Positions 1 through 11,660 of a stretch of 64,000 bases of DNA are shown piece after piece. Under the pieces are notes generated by a model that had not been told where the DNA came from, made no database searches, and saw only the letters and a program-made list of their open reading frames with translations. Both the position numbers and the translations under genes were made by a program. This stretch comes from Halisarca cf. caerulea (taxonomy: Eukaryota; Porifera; Demospongiae; Chondrillida; Halisarcidae). The first letter of the stretch is position 1. Each line of letters starts with the position of its first letter. The stretch is from positions 1 to 64,000 of the forward strand of contig CAUJGJ010000217.1 in NCBI GenBank assembly GCA_963170055.1, in the 5' to 3' direction.

Positions 1-320
1 TAACCCTAACCCTAACCCTAACCCTAACCCTAACCCTAACCCTAACCCTAACCCTAACCCTAACCCTAACCCTAACCCTAACCCTAACCCTAACCCTAAC
101 CCTAACCCTAACCCTAACCCTAACCCTAACCCTAACCCTAACCCTAACCCTAACCCTAACCCTAACCCTAACCCTAACCCTAACCCTAACCCTAACCCTA
201 ACCCTAACCCTAACCCTAACCCTGAAACCCTAACCCTAACCCTAACCCTAACCCTAACCCTAACCCTAACCCTAACCCTAACCCTAACCCTAACCCTAAC
301 CCTAACCCTAACCCTAACCC
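1..320. repeat. Terminal telomere array (CCCTAA)n
   Basis: About 53 tandem CCCTAA hexamers run from base 1, so the G-rich TTAGGG strand is the minus strand and its 3' end points left. This is the orientation of a true left chromosome end. One variant (cctgaaaccc, near 221) interrupts an otherwise near-perfect array. The array is short, so the physical telomere probably continues beyond the assembled end. TTAGGG is the ancestral metazoan telomere repeat. Confidence 0.95.
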
Positions 321-1110
321 CACTTATAAAAATTTTCGTAACCCTAACCCTAATTTTTGGAAAAAATGTTCTTAGATTCTTACAAAAAGTCCAAAAATGA
401 CCTTTAAAAAAGTGACCTTTAAAATGACCTTTGACCTTCAATAATAAAAATACACCCAATATAAAAAGATTGACCTTTGACATGCCTATTGACCTTAGTA
501 AAGCATAGTAAATTGATTTAAATGACCTTTACAATCTTTGACCTTAACCCTAATATACTTAAACTTTTCCTAAAATTTTCTTGGAAATTAAAATATTGTT
601 TTCGCATGTTTAATGCATGACAAACCTGCTCGTAAACAGTATTGAGCAATCGCACCTATCTATGTCGCAATATACGCAAAAATGTATTATACGTATATTC
701 ACATACTATAAGAAAGAAGCCGTAACTCCGCCCACAAGTAATTTGTTAGGTCAAAAACAAGTATGTCGCAATATCTTCGCATGGTCTATCGTATCCATAT
801 GTCGGAATTGCATAATTGCTATATTAATTAGCAGTGGTCCAGTTAAAGTGAGGATTTATGTATCTCCTATACTGTGTATAATATGCAAACAATATATACG
901 TCATTCTTAACGATATTCAATGCTGATTAACATACAATTAAAAAAATTCGGAAATAATAACTTTTTTTTTGAATTTTTTCTTTCAAACGCCATTTTCTCG
1001 AAAATTAATTAGGGTTTACCCCCCATACATTAGGTCAGAAGTAATCATTTTTAAAGAGCTATCGAATGATACCAATATTGTACCCTAAAGCCTTTGGGGG
1101 AAAGCCTGAA
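321..1110. repeat. Subtelomeric element, copy A
   Basis: AT-rich block between two telomeric tracts. It repeats 1102 bp downstream as copy B with essentially one substitution seen (ccaaaaaTga at 398 versus ccaaaaaAga at 1500). It contains a cluster of TGACCTT heptamers (398-545) and a block at about 719-860 that is strongly conserved in diverged copy C. A 97-codon open frame (617-910) is not preserved in copy C, so I do not call it a gene. No retrotransposon or helicase coding is visible. Confidence 0.9.
398..545 (-). promoter_or_regulatory. Cluster of AAGGTCA nuclear-receptor half-sites, copy A
   Basis: Eight TGACCTT heptamers (AAGGTCA on the minus strand) start at 398, 413, 425, 432, 471, 490, 523 and 539, all in the same orientation. 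Those at 425 and 432 form a perfect direct repeat with 1-nt spacing (DR1). The one at 471 is followed by tgacat to make an imperfect DR1. DR1 and AGGTCA half-sites are the established binding sites of RXR, HNF4, COUP-TF and TR2/TR4-type receptors. Binding here is inference. Confidence 0.55.
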
Positions 1111-1422
1111 ACCCTAACCCTAACCCTAACCCTAACCCTAACCCTAACCCTAACCCTAACCCTAACCCTAACCCTAACCCTAACCCTAACCCTAACCCTA
1201 ACCCTAACCCTAACCCTAACCCTAACCCTAACCCTAACCCTAACCCTAACCCTAACCCTAACCCTAACCCTAACCCTAACCCTAACCCTAACCCTAACCC
1301 TAACCCTAACCCTAACCCTAACCCTGAAACCCTAACCCTAACCCTAACCCTAACCCTAACCCTAACCCTAACCCTAACCCTAACCCTAACCCTAACCCTA
1401 ACCCTAACCCTAACCCTAACCC
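1111..1422. repeat. Interstitial telomeric tract 1
   Basis: CCCTAA tandem repeats of about 310 bp between subtelomeric copies A and B, in the same orientation as the terminal array. It carries the same cctgaaaccc variant (near 1323) as the terminal array, at the exact 1102-bp offset. Element and telomeric tract were therefore duplicated together. Confidence 0.95.
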
Positions 1423-2212
1423 CACTTATAAAAATTTTCGTAACCCTAACCCTAATTTTTGGAAAAAATGTTCTTAGATTCTTACAAAAAGTCCAAAAAA
1501 GACCTTTAAAAAAGTGACCTTTAAAATGACCTTTGACCTTCAATAATAAAAATACACCCAATATAAAAAGATTGACCTTTGACATGCCTATTGACCTTAG
1601 TAAAGCATAGTAAATTGATTTAAATGACCTTTACAATCTTTGACCTTAACCCTAATATACTTAAACTTTTCCTAAAATTTTCTTGGAAATTAAAATATTG
1701 TTTTCGCATGTTTAATGCATGACAAACCTGCTCGTAAACAGTATTGAGCAATCGCACCTATCTATGTCGCAATATACGCAAAAATGTATTATACGTATAT
1801 TCACATACTATAAGAAAGAAGCCGTAACTCCGCCCACAAGTAATTTGTTAGGTCAAAAACAAGTATGTCGCAATATCTTCGCATGGTCTATCGTATCCAT
1901 ATGTCGGAATTGCATAATTGCTATATTAATTAGCAGTGGTCCAGTTAAAGTGAGGATTTATGTATCTCCTATACTGTGTATAATATGCAAACAATATATA
2001 CGTCATTCTTAACGATATTCAATGCTGATTAACATACAATTAAAAAAATTCGGAAATAATAACTTTTTTTTTGAATTTTTTCTTTCAAACGCCATTTTCT
2101 CGAAAATTAATTAGGGTTTACCCCCCATACATTAGGTCAGAAGTAATCATTTTTAAAGAGCTATCGAATGATACCAATATTGTACCCTAAAGCCTTTGGG
2201 GGAAAGCCTGAA
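1423..2212. repeat. Subtelomeric element, copy B
   Basis: Near-identical copy of the element at 321-1110, shifted by 1102 bp, with the same boundaries (starts after ccccacttata, ends gcctgaaa before the next CCCTAA run). The first half-site is mutated (agacctt at 1500); the other seven, starting at 1515, 1527, 1534, 1573, 1592, 1625 and 1641, are intact. Near identity implies a very recent duplication or an assembly collapse/expansion artefact. Confidence 0.9.
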
Positions 2213-2491
2213 ACCCTAACCCTAACCCTAACCCTAACCCTAACCCTAACCCTAACCCTAACCCTAACCCTAACCCTAACCCTAACCCTAACCCTAACCC
2301 TAACCCTAACCCTAACCCTAACCCTAACCCTAACCCTAACCCTAACCCTAACCCTAACCCTAACCCTAACCCTAACCCTAACCCTAACCCTAACCCTAAC
2401 CCTAACCCTAACCCTAACCCTAACCCTAACCCTAACCCTAACCCTAACCCTAACCCTAACCCTAACCCTAACCCTAACCCTAACCCTAACC

Positions 2492-2532
<41 letters not shown>

Positions 2533-3050
2533 CCCTAACCCTAACCCTAACCCTAACCCTAACCCTAACCCTAACCCTAACCCTAACCCTAACCCTAACC
2601 CTAACCCTAACCCTAACCCTAACCCTAACCCTAACCCTAACCCTAACCCTAACCCTAACCCTAACCCTAACCCTAACCCTAACCCTAACCCTAACCCTAA
2701 CCCTAACCCTAACCCTAACCCTAACCCTAACCCTAACCCTAACCCTAACCCTAACCCTAACCCTAACCCTAACCCTAACCCTAACCCTAACCCTAACCCT
2801 AACCCTAACCCTAACCCTAACCCTAACCCTAACCCTAACCCTAACCCTAACCCTAACCCTAACCCTAACCCTAACCCTAACCCTAACCCTAACCCTAACC
2901 CTAACCCTAACCCTAACCCTAACCCTAACCCTAACCCTAACCCTAACCCTAACCCTAACCCTAACCCTAACCCTAACCCTAACCCTAACCCTAACCCTAA
3001 CCCTAACCCTAACCCTAACCCTAACCCTAACCCTAACCCTAACCCTAACC

Positions 3051-3091
<41 letters not shown>

Positions 3092-3690
3092 CCCTAACCC
3101 TAACCCTAACCCTAACCCTAACCCTAACCCTAACCCTAACCCTAACCCTAACCCTAACCCTAACCCTAACCCTAACCCTAACCCTAACCCTAACCCTAAC
3201 CCTAACCCTAACCCTAACCCTAACCCTAACCCTAACCCTAACCCTAACCCTAACCCTAACCCTAACCCCTAACCCCTAACCCTAACCCTAACCCTAACCC
3301 TAACCCTAACCCTAACCCTAACCCTAACCCTAACCCTAACCCTAACCCTAACCCTAACCCTAACCCTAACCCTAACCCTAACCCTAACCCTAACCCTAAC
3401 CCTAACCCTAACCCTAACCCTAACCCTAACCCTAACCCTAACCCTAACCCTAACCCTAACCCTAACCCTAACCCTAACCCTAACCCTAACCCTAACCCTA
3501 ACCCTAACCCTAACCCTAACCCTAACCCTAACCCTAACCCTAACCCTAACCCTAACCCTAACCCTAACCCTAACCCTAACCCTAACCCTAACCCTAACCC
3601 TAACCCTAACCCTAACCCTAACCCTAACCCTAACCCTAACCCTAACCCTAACCCTAACCCTAACCCTAACCCTAACCCTAACCCTAACCC
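2213..3690. repeat. Interstitial telomeric tract 2 (about 1.48 kb)
   Basis: The longest telomeric run in the window and longer than the terminal array itself. It is perfect CCCTAA except for a few variants: ccctaaaccc near 2513 and 3070, and two consecutive cccctaa units near 3266-3278. Large open frames exist in it only because the repeat lacks stops in some frames. They are not genes. Confidence 0.95.
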
Positions 3691-4449
3691 TAATTATTGG
3701 AAAAAAAGATCTTAGATTCTTACAAAAAGTCCAAAAATGACCTTTAAAAAGTGACCTTTAAAATGACCTTTGACCTTCAATAACAACAATAAAACCAATA
3801 CCAAATGATTGACCTTTGACATGCCCATTGACCTTAGTAAAGCATAGTAAATTGATTTAAATGACCTTTCCATTCTTTGACCTTAACCCTGAAATACTTA
3901 AGTATTATCTAATTTTTTTTTGAAAATAAAAACATAGATTTCGCATGTTCAGTGCATGTCAAACGTGGTCGTAATATGCATTTTTAAGTCGCACCTTGAA
4001 ATCTTGCATTATCCGCAGATAACCGTTTTATATACCGTTACGTATTAAAATTAAACTTCCGTAACTCCGCCCACAGCTAACATGTTAGGCTCAAAACATG
4101 CATGTCGCATTATCTTCGCATGGTCTATCATATCCATATGTCGGAATTGCATAATTGCTATTTTAATTAGCAGTGGTCCAGTTAGAGTAGGGATTTCCGG
4201 ATCTCCGGCTAATTAAATATTATCACCAAAATATATACACGAAAAGATTCCTTATCCGGAAGTAATTAACATGCAATTATCAAAAATCGGAAATTCAGAC
4301 TTTTTTTTTCGTTTTTCAAATTCGATCGCTATTTTCTACCGGAAATAGCTAAATTGGTTAGGTTGTCTTAGGTTCTATGTACTGGATATGTTTAGAGCTT
4401 CCGTTTGATACCCATATTGACCCTAAAAGCCGTCGGGAAGCACTATGTA
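3691..4449. repeat. Subtelomeric element, diverged copy C
   Basis: Clearly homologous to copies A and B but much older, with many substitutions and small indels. It lacks the roughly 30-bp leader seen after the telomere tract in A and B. Best preserved are the half-site cluster and a ~140-bp block at about 4049-4195 (containing catggtctatc and ttaattagcagtggtccagtt). Preservation of these two parts while the rest drifts suggests they matter to the element's maintenance; that is inference. Confidence 0.85.
3738..3884 (-). promoter_or_regulatory. Cluster of AAGGTCA half-sites, copy C
   Basis: All eight TGACCTT heptamers of copy A are present here, starting at 3738, 3752, 3764, 3771, 3810, 3829, 3862 and 3878, including the DR1 pair (3764/3771) and the imperfect DR1 (3810). 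Spacing is nearly the same as in copy A although the intervening sequence has diverged. Confidence 0.55.
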
Positions 4450-4616
4450 ACCCTAACCCCTAACCCTAACCCTAACCCTAACCCTAACCCTAACCCTAAC
4501 CCTAACCCTAACCCTAACCCTAACCCTAACCCTAACCCTAACCCTAACCCTAACCCTAACCCTAACCCTAACCCTAACCCTAACCCTAACCCTAACCCTA
4601 ACCCTAACCCTAACCC
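4450..4616. repeat. Interstitial telomeric tract 3
   Basis: About 28 CCCTAA repeats, same orientation, closing the telomere-proximal domain. To the right the sequence becomes unrelated. Confidence 0.95.
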
Positions 4617-4870
4617 AGCTTCCAACAATAAAAATAACAAGTAGAAAAATGTTCACAATTCCACAGCATACAGTCAGGTACATATGTATACATGATGTAT
4701 AGAAAATGTTCTCTGTTCTTGGGTGGGAGGAGCTCTGGATGGAGTTCATGTACATATGTACATACGTAAATGCATGTCTTTGTTCTGCAATGGAGGAATT
4801 AAAGGGAAGTTTAAGTGTGTGTGCATAGTACATACATCAAGTAGTTTGCATGTTTGTAATGTACAAGTAA
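4617..4870. other. Unique-looking spacer
   Basis: About 250 bp of low-complexity, TGTA-rich sequence between the last telomeric tract and the minisatellite. I see no gene, splice-bounded exon or RNA gene here. Confidence 0.4.
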
Positions 4871-4927
<57 letters not shown>

Positions 4928-5097
4928 TACGTATGTATGTACATGTATGTATGTATGTATGTACGTATTACGTATGTATGTACATGTATGTATGTACGTA
5001 TGTAGGTAGATAGGCACAGGTACATACATTAAGTAGCTAGGTAGATAGATACAAGTACATACATCAAGTAGCTTGCATGTTTGTAATGTACAAGTAA

Positions 5098-5128
<31 letters not shown>

Positions 5129-5608
5129 ATTACGTATGTATGTACATGTATGTATGTATGTACGTATTACGTATGTATGTACATGTATGTACGTACGTAT
5201 GTAGGTAGATAGGCACAGGTACATACATTAAGTAGCTAGGTAGATAGATACAAGTACATACATCAAGTAGCTTGCATGTTCGTAATGTACAAGTAATGTT
5301 TGTGTGTGTGTGTGTGTGTGTATTACGTATGTATGTACATGTATGTATGTACGTATGTAGGTAGATAGGCACAGGTACATACATTAAGTAGCTAGGTAGA
5401 TAGATACAAGTACATACATCAAGTAGCTTGCATGTTCGTAATGTACAAGTAATGTTTGTGTGTGTGTGTGTGTGTGTATTACGTATGTATGTACATGTAT
5501 GTATGTACGTATGTAGGTAGATAGGCACAGGTACATACATTAAGTAGCTAGGTAGATAGATACAAGTACATACATCAAGTAGCTTGCATGTTTGTAATGT
5601 ACAAGTAA

Positions 5609-5639
<31 letters not shown>

Positions 5640-5807
5640 ATTACGTATGTATGTACATGTATGTATGTATGTACGTATTACGTATGTATGTACATGTATG
5701 TACGTACGTATGTAGGTAGATAGGCACAGGTACATACATTAAGTAGCTAGGTAGATAGATACAAGTACATACATCAAGTAGCTTGCATGTTTGTAATGTA
5801 CAAGTAA

Positions 5808-5838
<31 letters not shown>

Positions 5839-6162
5839 ATTACGTATGTATGTACATGTATGTATGTATGTACGTATTACGTATGTATGTACATGTATGT
5901 ACGTACGTATGTAGGTAGATAGGCACAGGTACATACATTAAGTAGCTAGGTAGATAGATACAAGTACATACATCAAGTAGCTTGCATGTTCGTAATGTAC
6001 AAGTAATGTTTGTGTGTGTGTGTGTGTGTGTATTACGTATGTATGTACATGTATGTATGTACGTATGTAGGTAGATAGGCACAGGTACATACATTAAGTA
6101 GCTAGGTAGATAGATACAAGTACATACATCAAGTAGCTTGCATGTTTGTAATGTACAAGTAA

Positions 6163-6193
<31 letters not shown>

Positions 6194-6361
6194 ATTACGT
6201 ATGTATGTACATGTATGTATGTATGTACGTATTACGTATGTATGTACATGTATGTACGTACGTATGTAGGTAGATAGGCACAGGTACATACATTAAGTAG
6301 CTAGGTAGATAGATACAAGTACATACATCAAGTAGCTTGCATGTTTGTAATGTACAAGTAA

Positions 6362-6392
<31 letters not shown>

Positions 6393-6716
6393 ATTACGTA
6401 TGTATGTACATGTATGTATGTATGTACGTATTACGTATGTATGTACATGTATGTACGTACGTATGTAGGTAGATAGGCACAGGTACATACATTAAGTAGC
6501 TAGGTAGATAGATACAAGTACATACATCAAGTAGCTTGCATGTTCGTAATGTACAAGTAATGTTTGTGTGTGTGTGTGTGTGTGTATTACGTATGTATGT
6601 ACATGTATGTATGTACGTATGTAGGTAGATAGGCACAGGTACATACATTAAGTAGCTAGGTAGATAGATACAAGTACATACATCAAGTAGCTTGCATGTT
6701 TGTAATGTACAAGTAA

Positions 6717-6747
<31 letters not shown>

Positions 6748-6952
6748 ATTACGTATGTATGTACATGTATGTATGTATGTACGTATTACGTATGTATGTA
6801 CATGTATGTATGTATGTACGTATTACGTATGTATGTACATGTATGTATGTACGTATGTAGGTAGATAGGCACAGGTACATACATTAAGTAGCTAGGTAGA
6901 TAGATACAAGTACATACATCAAGTAGCTTGCATGTTTGTAATGTACAAGTAA

Positions 6953-6983
<31 letters not shown>

Positions 6984-7136
6984 ATTACGTATGTATGTAC
7001 ATGTATGTATGTATGTACGTATTACGTATGTATGTACATGTATGTATGTATGTACGTATTACGTATGTATGTACATGTATGTACGTACGTATGTAGGTAG
7101 ATAGGCACAGGTACATACATTAAGTAGCTAGGTACG
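4870..7136. repeat. Minisatellite with 156/199/236-bp units
   Basis: The marker aggcacaggtacatac recurs at 5012, 5211, 5367, 5523, 5722, 5921, 6077, 6276, 6475, 6631, 6867 and 7103. Spacings are 199, 156, 156, 199, 199, 156, 199, 199, 156, 236 and 236. Each unit holds a (TG)n run, one to three copies of a tattacgtatgtatg module, and a moderately unique block (catcaagtagcttgcatg). Length classes come from gain or loss of the internal module plus TG length. Minus-strand open frames rich in Thr, His and Tyr are repeat artefacts. Confidence 0.9.
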
Positions 7137-7206
7137 TATGTATGTATGTATGTATGTATGTATGTATGTATGTATGTATGTATGTATGTATGTATGTATG
7201 TATGTA

Positions 7207-7248
<42 letters not shown>
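7132..7248. repeat. (GTAT)n-(TG)n microsatellite
   Basis: About 18 ATGT tetranucleotides followed by about 20 TG dinucleotides, at the right edge of the minisatellite. Confidence 0.9.
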
Positions 7249-7251
<3 letters not shown>

Positions 7252-7387
7252 GTACATACAGGTACATACACTCCAAACTGAAGCTGTTTAAAGCAATAAT
7301 TTAAGATGTGTTCTATGTACGTGTGCAAGTATGTACATGCGCATAATATACATATTCAACATGTCTAAATTTAATTCTGGGGATTAC

Positions 7388-7447
<60 letters not shown>

Positions 7448-7484
7448 TACGTACGTACGTATGTGCATGTCAGTGTAGTTGTAC
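7249..7484. repeat. Spacer with (TG)n and (ACGT)n tracts
   Basis: Short unique sequence (7257-7390), then a TG run at about 7391-7444 and (CGTA)n to about 7461. No gene is seen. Confidence 0.7.
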
Positions 7485-7789
7485 TTACTTGATTCTTATG
7501 AAGTTCTTGTACATGTCTTTGTGGTGGCTGCGCTGGGCGTCCGAACCTTCTTGAACAAGTCGGTCAGCCTCTGAAAGTTGGTTGCGTCCCCATTTGATCT
7601 CTTCCAAGGTGTTGGGCGTCCGAACCTTCTTAAACAAGTCGGTGAGCCTATGAAAGTTGTTTGCGTCCCCATCTGCTCCCTTCCAAGGTGTTGCCCTGGG
7701 CGTTCGAACCTTCTTAAATAAGTTGTTTAGCCTCTGAAAGCTGGTTGCGTCCCGTTTGATCCCTTCCAAGTTGTTGTTCCCGTACCCAC
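7485..7789 (-). pseudogene. Exon-like remnant with three ~28-residue repeats
   Basis: On the minus strand a 94-codon frame contains two in-register repeats with the pattern D-A-x-x-F-x-R-L-x-x-L-F-K-K-V-R-T-P, and a third repeat that is shifted out of frame. At DNA level the marker ccgaacctt recurs at 7541, 7620 and 7704, i.e. spacings of 79 and 84 bp. The 84-bp step keeps frame and the 79-bp step does not. The frame runs into CAA|GTAAGTAC at about 7487, a strong 5' splice-site match, so this may be a decayed internal exon. I do not recognise the family. It could equally be a non-coding minisatellite. Confidence 0.3.
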
Positions 7790-8169
7790 CTCGTACGTAA
7801 GTATGCGCGTAGTTAGCTTCATGCCGTCGGCCATTTTGTCATGCAGTCTCTGCGGTTAGCCGCAAATGTTTACCGTCCAAACAAACGGAACGGTTAATTG
7901 GAAAAATGGCGACCCTGTTGGCAAGCGGCTGCCGAACGGACCCGGTTGCCGTGTTTTATTTCTAGCGAGGCATCGGGCGTGCCTGGGCACACTTGCGGTA
8001 GTAGTAGTAGTAGTAGTAGTAATAGTAGTACACAGTGCGGACTTGGCTGCACGAGCGCGGGCTACGCAAACATGACCCTTTGGTACATCCAGCAACCTTC
8101 CATAGGGGGAAGGGCTGCCTCTCTACCCCTGTCTGTGTAGACGTACGTACGTATGAATAGTCAAACTCT
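7790..8169. other. CpG-containing stretch with an AGT trinucleotide run
   Basis: GC-richer DNA with a GGCCATTTTG motif near 7830 and a (GTA)n run at about 7998-8030. At 8091-8140 there is a short piece related to the 3' part of the 587-bp unit found downstream (gggctgcctctc...tgtctgt). The open frames on both strands overlap each other and show no family features. Confidence 0.4.
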
Positions 8170-8677
<508 letters not shown>

Positions 8678-8720
8678 AGGTATAATATGAGGCATACGCC
8701 ACAGAGTTTGACTGTAAGTA

Positions 8721-11660
8721 TGTATGGGACCATACATAGCCCCCTTTCCGGTGAGAAAAATGGCCGCCCCTGCACCCTACCTGCCTGGAAGGTGCCCAAC
8801 TACCCGGGAGAGGGACGGTTTGTCACTGCCAGCACCCTGTGCCCACTTGTCCTTCCCCTGTGGTAACTTATATGTCCTTTTGGTGCAAGCAGGCCCCCTC
8901 CTCCTGCAGTTCTTGCAACACCCATACTTGGAGAATGGGGCCTGATTGGGCGTGGGAGGCCCCATTCCCCAGTATGGGACCGCCCGGATCTCCACGGGGA
9001 GGGATGCTGCCGAGCTCCAAAGGCCATAAATCTTTTGTAATCTGCCCACCTGTCATGCCTTCCGGACTTGAGGGTGCTGGCCTTCTCCCCCGGCGTGCAG
9101 GAACTGGCCAAAGTTGCCTGTTTAGGCCCCGCCTTCCCTATTCTCATGTATGGAGGGGGCGTCGCCACTGCAAGCAGCTTGCAGTGGCGACGCCCACAGC
9201 AGCCATGTTTCCGTGATGTCATTAATGGCAGGGGCTGCCTCTCAAGCCATGTCTGTATGTACATGATAGATGCTGTGCCTATGTACGTATGTATGTATGT
9301 ATGTATGTATGTATGGGACCATACATAGCCCCCTTTCCGGTGAGAAAAATGGCCGCCCCTGCACCCTACCTGCCTGGAAGGTGCCCAACTACCCGGGAGA
9401 GGGACGGTTTGTCACTGCCAGCACCCTGTGCCCACTTGTCCTTCCCCTGTGGTAACTTATATGTCCTTTTGGTGCAAGCAGGCCCCCTCCTCCTGCAGTT
9501 CTTGCAACACCCATACTTGGAGAATGGGGCCTGATTGGGCGTGGGAGGCCCCATTCCCCAGTATGGGACCGCCCGGATCTCCACGGGGAGGGATGCTGCC
9601 GAGCTCCAAAGGCCATAAATCTTTTGTAATCTGCCCACCTGTCACGCCTTCCGGACTTGAGGGTGCTGGCCTTCTCCCCCGGCGTGCAGGAACTGGCCAA
9701 AGTTGCCTGTTTAGGCCCCGCCTTCCCTATTCTCATGTATGGAGGGGGCGTCGCCACTGCAAGCAGCTTGCAGTGGCGACGCCCACAGCAGCCATGTTTC
9801 CGTGATGTCATTAATGGCAGGGGCTGCCTCTCAAGCCATGTCTGTATGTACATGATAGATGCTGTGCCTATGTACGTATGTATGTATGTATGTATGTATG
9901 GGACCATACATAGCCCCCTTTCCGGTGGGAAAAATGGCCGCCCATGCGCCCTACCTGCCTGGAAGGTGCCCAACTACCCGGGAGAGGGACGGTTTGTCAC
10001 TGCCAGCACCCTGTGCCCACTTGTCCTTCCCCTGTGGTAACTTATATGTCCTTTTGGTGCAAGCAGGCCCCCTCCTCCTGCAGTTCTTGCAACGCCCATA
10101 CTTGGAGAATGGGGCCTGATTGGGCGTGGGAGGCCCCATTCCCCAGTATGGGACCGCCCGGATCTCCACGGGGAGGGATGCTGCCGAGCTCCAAAGGCCA
10201 TAAATCTTTTGTACTCTGCCCACCTGTCACGCCTTCCGGACTTGAGGGTGCTGGCCTTCTCCCCCGGCGTGCAGGAACTGGCCAAAGTTGCCTGTTTAGG
10301 CCCCGCCTTCCCTATTCTCATGTATGGAGGGGGCGTCGCCACTGCAAGCAGCTTGCAGTGGCGACGCCCACAGCAGCCATGTTTCCGTGATGTCATTAAT
10401 GGCAGGGGCTGCCTCTCAAGCCATGTCTGTATGTACATGATAGATGCTGTGCCTATGTACGTATGTATGTATGTATGTATGTATGTATGGGACCATACAT
10501 AGCCCCCTTTCCGGTGAGAAAAATGGCCGCCCCTGCACCCTACCTGCCTGGAAGGTGCCCAACTACCCGGGAGAGGGACGGTTTGTCACTGCCAGCACCC
10601 TGTGCCCACTTGTCCTTCCCCTGTGGTAACTTATATGTCCTTTTGGTGCAAGCAGGCCCCCTCCTCCTGCAGTTCTTGCAACACCCATACTTGGAGAATG
10701 GGGCCTGATTGGGCGTGGGAGGCCCCATTCCCCAGTATGGGACCGCCCGGATCTCCACGGGGAGGGATGCTGCCGAGCTCCAAAGGCCATAAATCTTTTG
10801 TAATCTGCCCACCTGTCACGCCTTCCGGACTTGAGGGTGCTGGCCTTCTCCCCCGGCGTGCAGGAACTGGCCAAAGTTGCCTGTTTAGGCCCCGCCTTCC
10901 CTATTCTCATGTATGGAGGGGGCGTCGCCACTGCAAGCAGCTTGCAGTGGCGACGCCCACAGCAGCCATGTTTCCGTGATGTCATTAATGGCAGGGGCTG
11001 CCTCTCAAGCCATGTCTGTATGTACATGATAGATGCTGTGCCTATGTACGTATGTATGTATGTATGTATGTATGGGACCATACATAGCCCCCTTTCCGGT
11101 GGGAAAAATGGCCGCCCATGCGCCCTACCTGCCTGGAAGGTGCCCAACTACCCGGGAGAGGGACGGTTTGTCACTGCCAGCACCCTGTGCCCACTTGTCC
11201 TTCCCCTGTGGTAACTTATATGTCCTTTTGGTGCAAGCAGGCCCCCTCCTCCTGCAGTTCTTGCAACGCCCATACTTGGAGAATGGGGCCTGATTGGGCG
11301 TGGGAGGCCCCATTCCCCAGTATGGGACCGCCCGGATCTCCACGGGGAGGGATGCTGCCGAGCTCCAAAGGCCATAAATCTTTTGTACTCTGCCCACCTG
11401 TCACGCCTTCCGGACTTGAGGGTGCTGGCCTTCTCCCCCGGCGTGCAGGAACTGGCCAAAGTTGCCTGTTTAGGCCCCGCCTTCCCTATTCTCATGTATG
11501 GAGGGGGCGTCGCCACTGCAAGCAGCTTGCAGTGGCGACGCCCACAGCAGCCATGTTTCCGTGATGTCATTAATGGCAGGGGCTGCCTCTCAAGCCATGT
11601 CTGTATGTACATCATAAGTCCACGTCTAATAGTATGTACGTATATATGTATGGCGACCGT
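8721..11660. repeat. ~587-bp GC-rich tandem array, five units
   Basis: Units begin with tgggaccatacatagcccc at 8725, 9314, 9899, 10488 and 11073, and a degenerate sixth start lies at 11660. Spacings are 589, 585, 589, 585 and 587. Units starting at 8725, 9314 and 10488 carry ggtgagaaaaatggccgccc; units starting at 9899 and 11073 carry ggtgggaaaaatggccgccc. The blocks 9314-10487 and 10488-11660 are therefore two copies of a 1174-bp dimer. Units are joined by variable (GTAT)n. Overlapping open frames of 60-194 codons on both strands have no family signature, so I regard the array as non-coding. Confidence 0.9.
9157..9195. repeat. Perfect 39-bp hairpin in the 587-bp unit
   Basis: Two 19-bp arms (left arm gggcgtcgccactgcaagc) are exactly complementary around a single A at 9176. 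The same hairpin is present in every unit: 9157-9195, 9746-9784, 10331-10369, 10920-10958 and 11505-11543. A second inverted pair, gaatggggcct...aggccccattc, lies about 225 bp upstream (near 8932-8967 in unit 1). Such stems can extrude as cruciforms or fold in RNA. Confidence 0.9.

Noticed and set aside
617..910. 97-codon open frame, repeated exactly at 1719-2012
   Set aside because: The repeat only reflects duplication of the subtelomeric element. The frame is not kept in diverged copy C, and the protein has no domain-like features.
1066..3079. Long open frames of Leu-Thr, Asn-Pro or Gly-Leu dipeptides
   Set aside because: Translations of telomere hexamers, which lack stops in some frames.
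4811..7328. Thr/His/Tyr-rich minus-strand frames
   Set aside because: Translations of TG and GTAT repeats; frame and length follow the repeat, not coding constraint.
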